Assembly (NCBI GenBank): GCA_945878555.1
Contig: CAMDWI010000023.1
Coordinates: 1-56,828, forward strand
Length of the DNA stretch: 56,828 nucleotides
Direction of reading: 5' to 3'
From: Klebsiella pneumoniae
GTDB taxonomy: Bacteria; Pseudomonadota; Gammaproteobacteria; Eutrophobiales; Eutrophobiaceae
The notes under the pieces: model-generated
Databases searched by the model: none
What the model was told of the DNA's origin: nothing
What the model saw: the letters and a program-made list of their open reading frames with translations, nothing else
Program-made: the position numbers and the translations under genes
Part shown: piece after piece, positions 15,362 to 23,022 of the stretch
Layout: each line of letters opens with the position of its first letter
Position numbering within the stretch: position 1 is the first letter of the stretch

Positions 15362-16651
15362 TTACCCCACAGTGCCCATCGGGAAGGAAATCGTGACCCG
15401 GGTGCCCCGGTCGAGTTCGCTCTCAATCTGTATCGGCCAGTGAAACCGGTCTGACAACATCTTGACGATGGTCAGTCCGACGCCGTAACCGCCACGTTGC
15501 TTGTGTTTGCCGCGTTGAAACGGGCGGAACAGCGTGTCCATCTGCGTATCGGGGATGCCGATACCGCTGTCCTCAATGACCAGATCGGTGCCGTTAATGG
15601 TGATGCTGACCTCGCCCTCGTCGGTATAGGAAAAGGCATTGCGGATGATGTTACCGATCATGACCGACAACACCTTGTCCGAGGCGATTACATTCAGGTG
15701 ATTGTGCGCCACATAGCTGATCTTTACCTGTTTGTCCTGTAACAGGCTCTCTGCACGGTCGATTTCCTCGCTGACGATATCGTTCACACTGACGTGATCG
15801 GCCGATAGCATCTTTTCCGATTCGCGGGCGAGCAGCAGCAGCGTCTCGATCAGTTCTTCCATGTCCTGTGCATTGCGGCGGATGCGTTCGGCCTGTTTGC
15901 GGCTGCGTTCATTCAGTGTGGTGTCATTCAGCAGCATTTCCGAGGCCAGTTTGATCACGGTAATCGGGCTGCGCAGTTCATGACTGGCATCGCGGGTGAA
16001 ATTTCGTTCGCGTTCAACAAACAGGACGATACGGTCAGACAGGCCGGAGAGGGCATCAGACAGCAACTTCACCTCGCGGTTGGTGTTTTTCACCAGCGAC
16101 TGTTTCAGTGTGTCGGCAAACTCCTCGCTGCCAGGGTCCAGGCTTTCCACCTCGCGTGCAAGTTTGATGATGGGTGACACCGCGCGTGATGAAAACCGGT
16201 AGGCGATCCAGCTCGACAGGTAGATGACAAACAGGATAACCAGCAGCGGTAACATGCCGAATAACAGTGCCAGATTACCAACCTGTTTGTTGTCGAATTC
16301 CAGATACAGGCGCTTGCCATTGTGTTCGGTGACATAGGTTGTTGTCAGCGTGTCTTGCTGGTTTTGTAATTTGTGGAAGCCGTTGGAGAGACCGTTCAGA
16401 TAGTCAGGCAGTGGGTCACCTGGTTGCAGGTGCCCTGTCAGATTATAGGTATTGGCGCGCCCCACGTTCGGGTCCTGATCATATAATTGCCAGAAATGGG
16501 TGGCCTCTTCCTGCAGGGCGCGGCGGATGAGGATGTCACCGACGACAAACCGTGCAGCATAGATACTCGATATGGCGACCAGACTGATAAGCCCGGCCTG
16601 GATCAGAAACGCCTGCCAGAGCTGCTGACTAATCCCCGAGCGGTTCTTCAT
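15362..16651 (-). CDS. two-component sensor histidine kinase
   Basis: 429 residues: TM1 (~13-37), a periplasmic sensor segment (~40-125), TM2 (~127-150), a HAMP-like linker, an HisKA dimerisation domain with phosphoacceptor H224 (RDASHELRSPI), then HATPase_c motifs N (IGNIIRNAFSY), G1 (VIEDSGIGIPD) and G2 (GGYGVGLTIV). The start overlaps the response-regulator gene by 23 bp. Its location directly upstream of the desaturase suggests control of membrane lipid composition (inference). The ligand is unknown and the periplasmic domain matches no family recognised here. Confidence 0.93.
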   Translation of the reverse strand: MKNRSGISQQLWQAFLIQAGLISLVAISSIYAARFVVGDILIRRALQEEATHFWQLYDQDPNVGRANTYNLTGHLQPGDPLPDYLNGLSNGFHKLQNQQDTLTTTYVTEHNGKRLYLEFDNKQVGNLALLFGMLPLLVILFVIYLSSWIAYRFSSRAVSPIIKLAREVESLDPGSEEFADTLKQSLVKNTNREVKLLSDALSGLSDRIVLFVERERNFTRDASHELRSPITVIKLASEMLLNDTTLNERSRKQAERIRRNAQDMEELIETLLLLARESEKMLSADHVSVNDIVSEEIDRAESLLQDKQVKISYVAHNHLNVIASDKVLSVMIGNIIRNAFSYTDEGEVSITINGTDLVIEDSGIGIPDTQMDTLFRPFQRGKHKQRGGYGVGLTIVKMLSDRFHWPIQIESELDRGTRVTISFPMGTVG

Positions 16652-17345
16652 CGGAGCGGGACAGGCTGTAGCCGGAATTCTGGATGGTGTGCAGCAGTTG
16701 CAGTCTGAACGGTTTGTCGATTATTTTGCGCAGGCTGTACATATGACTGCGGAGCGTGTCGCTGTCCGGCAGGATGTCACCCCAGATTTGCCGTTCGATC
16801 AGCCGGCGGCTGACGACGCGCGGCGAGGCCTGCATCAGGATTTTCAGGATCTGCATGCCGATCGGTGTCAGTTTCAGTTTCTGGTTGCCACGGGTCACCG
16901 TCATTGTGCCTGTATCAAACTGCAGGTCTTCCACCCGTAATACTTCCGGACTGACCAGGCCCTGCTGACGGCGTATCAGTGATCGTATGCGTGCGGCGAG
17001 TTCGCGTATATCAAATGGCTTGACCAGATAATCGTCCGCACCGGTGTCGAGACCTGCAATCTTGTTTTGCAGAGTGTCACGTGCAGTCACAATCAGCACC
17101 GGCGTTGTGCGCCGGGCCTCATTTCGCAATTTACCGAGTACCTCGATACCATCCATGCCGGGCAGGGAGAGGTCGAGGATGATCGCATCATAATCGTTGG
17201 TGACGGCCAGATGCAGGCCGGTCACCCCGTCAGCAGCATAGTCCATCACATAACCATCGGACTCCAGATATTCGCAGACCATATCGGCGATATCGTGGTG
17301 ATCCTCAATCAGCAACAGATTATGTTTTTTATCGGAAGGTGTCAT
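16629..17345 (-). CDS. OmpR/PhoB-family response regulator
   Basis: 238 residues. The receiver domain has the acidic pair ED (IEDHHD), phospho-acceptor D58 in IILDLSLPGMDG, T in VTARD and K in YLVKPFD. The C-terminal winged helix (~130-230) ends with LIERQIWGDILPDSDTLRSHMYSLRKIID, as in OmpR/PhoB regulators. It is co-transcribed with the downstream kinase and divergent from the photolyase gene, so it could regulate both directions. Confidence 0.94.
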   Translation of the reverse strand: MTPSDKKHNLLLIEDHHDIADMVCEYLESDGYVMDYAADGVTGLHLAVTNDYDAIILDLSLPGMDGIEVLGKLRNEARRTTPVLIVTARDTLQNKIAGLDTGADDYLVKPFDIRELAARIRSLIRRQQGLVSPEVLRVEDLQFDTGTMTVTRGNQKLKLTPIGMQILKILMQASPRVVSRRLIERQIWGDILPDSDTLRSHMYSLRKIIDKPFRLQLLHTIQNSGYSLSRSDEEPLGD

Positions 17346-17474
17346 CTTCGCTATTGTAGTACGTTGATTGGAAATATTCTGATTATCGTGCCGTAAATGT
17401 GAAATTTTCGTGAACGAGAGGGCCTCGGGAATAAATAGACAATATCGTCAGTCACAACTGCTATTATCAATAAT

Positions 17475-18773
17475 ATGAACATATTCTGGTTTCGACGTGA
17501 CCTGCGGCTGGATGACAACGCCGGCTTGTACCGCGCCTTGCAGGCCGGTTCGGTATTGCCGGTCTTTATCTTTGACAGTGATATCCTCGATCTGCTGGAA
17601 GACCGGGATGATCGACGTGTCAGTTTTATCCATCAGCAGCTCACTCTGATCAAGTCGCAACTTGAACAGGCCGGCAGTACGTTGCTGGTCATGCATGGCC
17701 GCCCGCTGGACGTGTTTGCCAGACTGCTCACCTTGCATCATATTGAAACTGTCTATGCCGGTAACGATTATGAGCCATATGCACGCGAACGGGACAGGGA
17801 AGTGGCGGGACTGTTGCAGTCGCACGGTGCACAACTGGTGCTGGTGAAGGACCATGTCATCTTTGAGCAGGATGAAATACTGAAGTCCGACCATACGCCC
17901 TATATCGTCTATACCCCTTACATGCGTGCGTGGAAGCGCAGGTACCAACAGGAAACACCGGTCTCATATGCCAGCCAGGATCTACTGGACGGGTTGTCGG
18001 CGGAGGTGCCGGCAGTGATGCCAACACTCGAACAAATCGGTTTTCAGCGGGTGGACAATCCGGTGCCGGATCCCTTGCTGGACCCGCAGTCGATCCGTCA
18101 ATATCACCTGCATCGCGATTTCCCCGCGCTGGATGCAACCAGTCTGATCGGACCGCATCTGCGTTTCGGTACGCTCAGTATCCGCCATCTGGTCGAGATG
18201 GCCGAGGATCTGAACCCGGTCTGGATGAACCAGCTGATCTGGCGTGAGTTTTTTATCCAGATTTTATTTCATTTTCCGCACAGTGCGACGGGCTCGTTCC
18301 GTCGTGATTATGACCGTATTCCCTGGCGTAATAATGTCGCGGAATTTGAGCGCTGGTGTGCAGGGCGTACCGGGTTTCCTATCGTCGATGCGGGCATGCG
18401 CCAGTTGAACGAGACCGGTTATATGCACAACCGGGTCAGGATGATAACGGCCAACTTCCTGACCAAACTGTTATTGATAGACTGGCGCTGGGGTGAGCAG
18501 TATTTCGCGCGGAAACTGCTTGATTACGAGATGGCGAATAATGTGGGTGGCTGGCAATGGTCCAGCGGTTCCGGTTGTGATGCCGCACCGTATTTCCGCA
18601 TCTTCAATCCGGACACCCAGATCGAAAAATTTGACCCGGAGTTGAAATATATACGGCGCTGGATACCTGAGTTTGAGACGGCGGACTACCCGATGCCGAT
18701 GCTGGACTACCGACAGGCGCGTGAACGCGCCATGTCGGTGTACAAGTCGGCGCTGAAGTCAGCCGCGATCTGA
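17475..18773 (+). CDS. phrB: deoxyribodipyrimidine photolyase
   Basis: 432-residue cryptochrome/photolyase. The N-terminal antenna-binding domain starts IFWFRRDLRLDDNAGLYRAL. The C-terminal FAD domain has LRFGTLSIR, WREFFIQILFHFP, the signature RTGFPIVDAGMRQLNETGYMHNRVRM, LLLIDWRWGEQYFARKLLDYE and NNVGGWQWSSGSGCDAAPYFRIFNP. The Trp and Asn residues typical of class I CPD photolyases are present. It repairs UV-induced cyclobutane dimers with blue light. It is divergent from the two-component system, and linkage to Cfa and flavoproteins mirrors singlet-oxygen regulons. Confidence 0.95.
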   Translation: MNIFWFRRDLRLDDNAGLYRALQAGSVLPVFIFDSDILDLLEDRDDRRVSFIHQQLTLIKSQLEQAGSTLLVMHGRPLDVFARLLTLHHIETVYAGNDYEPYARERDREVAGLLQSHGAQLVLVKDHVIFEQDEILKSDHTPYIVYTPYMRAWKRRYQQETPVSYASQDLLDGLSAEVPAVMPTLEQIGFQRVDNPVPDPLLDPQSIRQYHLHRDFPALDATSLIGPHLRFGTLSIRHLVEMAEDLNPVWMNQLIWREFFIQILFHFPHSATGSFRRDYDRIPWRNNVAEFERWCAGRTGFPIVDAGMRQLNETGYMHNRVRMITANFLTKLLLIDWRWGEQYFARKLLDYEMANNVGGWQWSSGSGCDAAPYFRIFNPDTQIEKFDPELKYIRRWIPEFETADYPMPMLDYRQARERAMSVYKSALKSAAI

Positions 18774-18779
18774 CGTGTA

Positions 18780-19139
18780 TCAGGGCGTGGCCGTAACTTG
18801 TGGTGTGGATTCTTTGGCCAGCTGTTCCCTGACGGAGTCAATTCCACCGGCATTGGTCACCTGGGTATAACCCATTTTTTCCAGCGTCTCCCTGGCGACC
18901 CCTGCGCGACGACCGCTGCCGCAATAAAGATAGATCGGTGCATCCTTGTCAGTGACTACCGAGGCAATCTTGTCGGCAATCTCGGTATACAGAATATTCG
19001 GGTGTCCCGAGATAGAAGATTCCTGGTATTCCTTGTCGGTACGTACGTCTATCCATACGGGTTCTGCCGCACTTGATGCCAGCGTAAACAGCAACAGACC
19101 GGCCGCGAATAGTCCTGATAAAAATGTATTTTGTTTCAT
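18780..19139 (-). CDS. periplasmic rhodanese-like protein (PspE-type)
   Basis: 119 residues from ATG 19139. A signal peptide (FLSGLFAAGLLLFTLASSAAE) precedes a single rhodanese domain: WIDVRTDKEYQESSISGHPN and active loop YLYCGSGRRAGVA with catalytic Cys. It probably transfers sulfane sulfur in the periplasm, like PspE. It converges with the photolyase gene. Upstream, a strong minus-strand terminator (19232-19276) lies in or before its leader, so expression either starts in the 90 bp downstream or depends on terminator read-through. Confidence 0.9.
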   Translation of the reverse strand: MKQNTFLSGLFAAGLLLFTLASSAAEPVWIDVRTDKEYQESSISGHPNILYTEIADKIASVVTDKDAPIYLYCGSGRRAGVARETLEKMGYTQVTNAGGIDSVREQLAKESTPQVTATP

Positions 19140-19231
19140 GTAAATGTCTCCTGATAGCGAGTAATATTTTGTAGACAGATGGCCGACAAGTAAAGATGTT
19201 TGTTTGCGGGGAGGGCTCCGGAATCCGGGCA

Positions 19232-19276
19232 CAAAAAAACCCGTTCAGCCTCGTAATATACTAGACGCTCGAACAG
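19232..19276 (-). terminator. rho-independent terminator ahead of the rhodanese gene
   Basis: On the minus strand, CCTGTTCgAGC (about 19277-19267) pairs with GCTGAACGGG (about 19248-19239): ten pairs, one G-U and one bulged G. Seven Ts follow at 19239-19233. The hairpin and U-tract are textbook. No annotated gene lies between it and the divergent hydroxylase gene start, so it must end a short non-coding transcript or act as a leader attenuator for the rhodanese gene. Confidence 0.7.
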
Positions 19277-19336
19277 GTCACTCTCTTTAGCAGCTTTTAT
19301 TCAGCGCCCGCAATCTGAGATCAAATCAGCGCCTTG
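19232..19336 (-). ncRNA. candidate small RNA or regulatory leader (~105 nt), unidentified
   Basis: A perfect minus-strand -10 box TATAAT (19348-19343) with a weak -35 (TTGTAT, 16-bp spacer) predicts a start near 19336, and the terminator at 19232-19276 predicts the end. The interval has no open reading frame of note. It contains two GGCGCTGA/GGGCGCTGA repeats and a GATCTCAGATTGC segment. It matches no Rfam family that I can recognise (it is too short for 6S RNA). Alternative: a 5' leader with a conditional terminator controlling the rhodanese gene. Confidence 0.45.
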
Positions 19337-19462
19337 GGAACCATTATAGGCCTGACAGTATTGAATACAAGCAGATTCCGGCTCATGGTAAAAAGTCAGT
19401 GAAATGATATAGTTGGAGCGAAGGATTATCGCGGTTGGTCTGTTTTAAGACGGGAGCATGTG

Positions 19463-20296
19463 ATGGACTGGAACGACTGGATTGCAGCAAACGAGGTCTC
19501 GATACGCACCGGATTCTTTCTCGGTGTGTTTGCCTTGATGGCGGTTTGGGAACTGCTTGCCCCGCGACGTAAGGCGATGCTCCATCGTCAGCAACGCTGG
19601 CCTGCAAACATTGGGCTGGTCATCCTGAACAGTATCGTCGTGCGACTATTGTTCCCGGCAGCGGCCGTGGGTGTGGCCTTGTATACCGCACAACAGGGAT
19701 GGGGCCTGATGCATTTAATATCCATGCCCTTGCTACCCGCAGTTATCATCAGTGTAGTCCTGCTCGATCTGATTATTTATCTGCAACATGTGATGGTACA
19801 CAAGGTGCCGGTGTTATGGTGTCTGCACCGCGTGCATCATGCGGACCTTGATTTTGATGTGACCACCGGCGCACGATTCCATACGCTGGAGATCCTGCTA
19901 TCGATGTTGATCAAGTTTGCGGCCATAGTCTTGCTTGGCGTGCCCGTCGTTGCTGTGGTGATCTTTGAGGTTGTCCTCAATGCTACCGCGATGTTTAATC
20001 ACAGCAATATCCGCCTGCCAGTGCAGTTAGACCAGATGATACGTTACCTGATGGTCACACCTGACATGCATCGTGTACACCATTCCATTGAATACGATGA
20101 AACCAACAGTAATTTCGGATTTAATTTACCGTGGTGGGACCGGCTGTTTGGCACCTACCGTGCACAGCCTCGGGCAGGTCATACCGACATGATCATCGGG
20201 CTCAGTAACTTTCGCGAACCGCACCAGGTCGATCGTCTGCCAGGCATGCTGTTGATGCCGTTTGTTGCCCAGGGTGCTGATCATTCCATTCACTGA
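19463..20296 (+). CDS. sterol desaturase/fatty-acid hydroxylase superfamily protein
   Basis: 277-residue membrane protein with about four helices and the di-iron histidine motifs of the superfamily: HVMVH, HRVHH, HSN and HRVHHS, plus NFGFNLPWWDRLFGTYR near the end. It probably hydroxylates or oxygenates a lipid using O2. ATG 19463 is used, since GGGAG sits at 19452-19456; GTG 19460 is an alternative. It precedes the bufferin operon by 165 bp, a stretch in which I see no further gene. Confidence 0.88.
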   Translation: MDWNDWIAANEVSIRTGFFLGVFALMAVWELLAPRRKAMLHRQQRWPANIGLVILNSIVVRLLFPAAAVGVALYTAQQGWGLMHLISMPLLPAVIISVVLLDLIIYLQHVMVHKVPVLWCLHRVHHADLDFDVTTGARFHTLEILLSMLIKFAAIVLLGVPVVAVVIFEVVLNATAMFNHSNIRLPVQLDQMIRYLMVTPDMHRVHHSIEYDETNSNFGFNLPWWDRLFGTYRAQPRAGHTDMIIGLSNFREPHQVDRLPGMLLMPFVAQGADHSIH

Positions 20297-20461
20297 CATC
20301 TCCTGTATCTGATCCCCTGCACTGATCATTTTTCAGTCTGCAAACAGTTCCATTAGTGCATCTGCAGAATATCGCTGTAATAAATCGACTCCCTCTGACG
20401 ACCAACGGATACATCAATACAGATTTGATGAAATTATCCAATAACCCAGAGGACTGATACG

Positions 20462-20734
20462 ATGAAAAATATGAATAAATCCGTTGCATTAACCGGTGCA
20501 CTTGCCGCTGCCATCATGCTTGTTTCGAACGGCGCATTGGCGCAGGACAAGCCAGCGACAGAAAAATGTTACGGCGTGGCAAAGGCTGGCAAGAATGATT
20601 GTGCAGCAGGACCGGGCACAACCTGTGCCGGTACCAGCAAGAAAGACGCCCAGGCTGATGCATGGACTTATGTGCTTGCCGGGAGCTGCGAGAAACTGGT
20701 TGGCGGCAGTCTGATGGCCAAAGAATCGATGTAA
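20462..20734 (+). CDS. bufA1: bufferin-type RiPP precursor BufA1 (DUF2282), copper-binding
   Basis: 90-residue precursor: signal peptide to about residue 27 (ALA-QD), then the DUF2282 core with four Cys at 36, 47, 55 and 76 in [25 protein letters not shown] and [13 protein letters not shown]. In characterised bufferins, an MNIO enzyme with its partner converts core Cys into thiooxazole-type heterocycles and the exported peptide sequesters copper. The order bufA-bufB-bufC-DoxX here is the classic operon. A long hairpin lies 40 bp downstream. ATG 20462 follows an AGAGGA site. Confidence 0.93.
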   Translation: MKNMNKSVALTGALAAAIMLVSNGALAQDKPATEKCYGVAKAGKNDCAAGPGTTCAGTSKKDAQADAWTYVLAGSCEKLVGGSLMAKESM

Positions 20735-20774
20735 TTATCGGTTAACTCCCGGTTGCAGAAATGCAATGAATGAT

Positions 20775-20810
20775 GACATGGCCGGTATATTTCCCCGTAC
20801 CGGTCATGTC
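20775..20810 (+). other. intercistronic RNA hairpin between bufA1 and bufB
   Basis: GACATGGCCGGTA (20775-20787) pairs with TACCGGTCATGTC (20798-20810): 13 pairs with one G-U and a 10-nt loop. No U-tract follows, so it is more likely an mRNA-stabilising or partial processing hairpin than a full terminator. It would lie inside bufB if the longest reading frame (start 20766) were used, which argues for a later start. Confidence 0.6.
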
Positions 20811-20825
20811 CGGGATCCGCTAACT

Positions 20826-21710
20826 ATGCAGAAATCGATTGGTATGACTTCAACTTCGTTACCGACCTGCTCAGGTATTTCTCTCAAGCCGAAGCATTAC
20901 CGGCAGATCCTGGAGGACTTACCGAATGCAGGCTGGTTCGAGATTCATCCTGAAAACTATATGGGTAACGGAGGCCCGTCACACCGTTATCTTGAGGCCG
21001 TTTGTGAACATTATCTCTTGTCGATGCACGGGGTAGGTATGTCTCTTGGCTCGGCAGATGGTATCGATGCACAACATCTGGAGGCGCTTACCCGTCTGGT
21101 GCAGCGTTATCAACCGGCACAGGTCTCTGAACATCTGGCCTGGAGTCATTACAAAAATGTATTCCTGAATGATTTGTTGCCACTGCCCTATAACGAAGAA
21201 AGCCTGGCTGTGGTGGCAGATAATATTAACCGGGTCCAGCAGGCGCTGGGCCGGTCCATACTGGTGGAAAACCCCTCCAGCTATATCGGTTTTAATAACA
21301 GCACACTGACCGAGCCACAGTTCCTGGCCGAGCTGGTTGGCCTGACCGGCTGCGGGATATTACTCGATGTAAACAATATCTATGTCTCGGCATGCAATCT
21401 GGGACAGGATCCTGAAGCCTATATCAACGCGATACCGCTGGAGTCTATCGGCGAAATACACCTGGCAGGTCATACCATCCAGCATATTGAGGATGTGGAA
21501 GTCCGGATTGATGATCATGGTTCGCCGGTAAAGGATGAGGTCTGGTATCTCTACGAGGCGCTATTGAAAAAATCGGGCAGGGCGATGCCGGTGTTGATCG
21601 AATGGGACACCGACGTACCCGAGTTGCCAGTGTTACTCGCCGAAGCCAACAAGGCGAGCCGGATTGCAGAACGGGTACTCGCGGCCAGACCTCTCCCGGT
21701 GGCGGTCTGA
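20826..21710 (+). CDS. bufB: MNIO-family multinuclear iron enzyme BufB (DUF692)
   Basis: About 294 residues; TIM-barrel DUF692/MNIO enzyme that modifies Cys in the precursor peptide. Visible are GISLKPKHYRQIL, WFEIHPENYMGNGGPSHRYLE, LSMHGVGMSLG, VSEHLAWS, ILVENPSSYI, GILLDVNNIYVSACN, EIHLAGHTIQ and VLIEWDTDVPEL: the His, Asn, Asp and Glu metal ligands expected for the di/tri-iron centre. ATG 20826 is chosen because the hairpin at 20775-20810 occupies the earlier frame; ATG 20844 is equally possible. Confidence 0.9.
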   Translation: MQKSIGMTSTSLPTCSGISLKPKHYRQILEDLPNAGWFEIHPENYMGNGGPSHRYLEAVCEHYLLSMHGVGMSLGSADGIDAQHLEALTRLVQRYQPAQVSEHLAWSHYKNVFLNDLLPLPYNEESLAVVADNINRVQQALGRSILVENPSSYIGFNNSTLTEPQFLAELVGLTGCGILLDVNNIYVSACNLGQDPEAYINAIPLESIGEIHLAGHTIQHIEDVEVRIDDHGSPVKDEVWYLYEALLKKSGRAMPVLIEWDTDVPELPVLLAEANKASRIAERVLAARPLPVAV

Positions 21711-21711
21711 G

Positions 21712-22536
21712 ATGTCCGGATCCCGAATGAACCTGATGCAACAGCAGTTTGTTGATGCGCTGTTTGATCGTGACAGGACCGGGTTACACGATTTCATACA
21801 GGGTTCCTCTGATGCACTGAAATCCAGACGTCTCGATATCTACAGAAATAATGTCTTTTATTCACTCGGTTCAGCTCTCGGCGATCTGTATCCGGTCGTC
21901 AAAAAACTGACCGGCGCTGATTTTTTTAATGCGACCGCCTCTGTCTATCTGCATAAACATCCACCGCGTCGGGCAGCGATGGTCGACTTTGGTGAGGAAT
22001 TTCCGGATTTTCTCCAGCAGTTTGAACACACGGTCAGTCTGCCATGGCTGGCAGACGTGGCACGACTGGAACTGATGTGGCATCAGTCCTTTCACGCGAC
22101 AGATTTGGATTCGCTGGGCGTGAATGAATTTGCCGCCATACCGGTGGACGAGCTGGTCACTATCCGGCTGGCGGTGCATCCGTCGATTCGACTGCTGGTT
22201 TCACGTTACCCCATATTGCAAATCTGGGAGGCCAATCAGGACGGCCATGCGGATGACGAGTCCATCGATCTGGATGCAGGCGGTGAGGCGGTGTGTATTT
22301 ACCGATACAACAATGAGGTGCTACTGACGAAGCAAGACCTGCCGTCCTGTATTTTGTTGATGGCGCTTGGTGAAGGAGAAACACTCGGTGATGCCGCGTC
22401 TGCCGCGCAGGCCATTGCTCCCGACTATACGCCGACCATTTTTTTTGCACAGTGTATCAACGCAGGATATTTCACAAATATTACCAGGGGTAAAGATTAT
22501 GACGGGAATCTTCCGCAGCACATGTACCAGTTTTGA
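21712..22536 (+). CDS. bufC: BufC partner protein (DUF2063)
   Basis: 274 residues starting one base after the bufB stop. DUF2063 features: LDIYRNNVFYSLGSALGDLYPVVKKLTGADFFNATASVYL in the N-terminal helical domain and the FPDFLQQFEHTVSLPWLADVARLE linker. In bufferin operons this protein presents the precursor to the MNIO enzyme (RiPP recognition element-like partner). The end overlaps the DoxX gene by 38 bp. Confidence 0.9.
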   Translation: MSGSRMNLMQQQFVDALFDRDRTGLHDFIQGSSDALKSRRLDIYRNNVFYSLGSALGDLYPVVKKLTGADFFNATASVYLHKHPPRRAAMVDFGEEFPDFLQQFEHTVSLPWLADVARLELMWHQSFHATDLDSLGVNEFAAIPVDELVTIRLAVHPSIRLLVSRYPILQIWEANQDGHADDESIDLDAGGEAVCIYRYNNEVLLTKQDLPSCILLMALGEGETLGDAASAAQAIAPDYTPTIFFAQCINAGYFTNITRGKDYDGNLPQHMYQF

Positions 22537-22963
22537 GAAACTCACTCAGTATTTACCAGAGTACGTTCTGGCACTGGTCGCCAGAATAGCCGTCGCATCG
22601 GTCTTCTGGCGTTCCGCCCAGACCAAAATTTCAGGCTGGGAATTGTTTGGACAGAACTGGAAGTTCTGGAATGTCAGTGAAAGCGCGAAATTGCTGTTTG
22701 AATATGAATATTCCGTTCCACTGCTCCCTCCCGAGCTGGCCGCTTATATGGCGACGCTGGGTGAGTTTTTACTGTCGCTCGCACTCGTGCTCGGCGTACT
22801 GACCCGGTTCAGTGCACTTGGCCTGCTGTTGATGACAGCGGTGATCCAGATCTTTGTCTACCCGGACGCATGGAATGTGCATATCCTCTGGGCTGCCTTG
22901 TTGTTGTATCTGATCAAACACGGTGCCGGGGCATTATCTGTAGATGCAATACTTAAAAGGTGA
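22499..22963 (+). CDS. DoxX family membrane protein of the bufferin operon
   Basis: 154 residues with four predicted helices: ALVARIAVASVFWRSAQTKISG, YMATLGEFLLSLALVLGVLTRFSALGLLLMTAVIQIFV, then ILWAALLLYLIKHG. DoxX proteins are frequent last genes of bufferin operons; the role is unproven, possibly redox or quinone-linked. It starts inside bufC at ATG 22499, and its stop overlaps a GTG that could start the EAL gene. Confidence 0.88.
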   Translation: MTGIFRSTCTSFEKLTQYLPEYVLALVARIAVASVFWRSAQTKISGWELFGQNWKFWNVSESAKLLFEYEYSVPLLPPELAAYMATLGEFLLSLALVLGVLTRFSALGLLLMTAVIQIFVYPDAWNVHILWAALLLYLIKHGAGALSVDAILKR

Positions 22964-23022
22964 ATATTACGGGAATCGTCTCTCGTGACATCGACATTGT
23001 TCCACTATTCAAGGTATCCGGC

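Noticed and set aside
20766..20825. Upstream start for bufB
   Set aside because: This extension has no counterpart in MNIO proteins and is occupied by a strong RNA hairpin.
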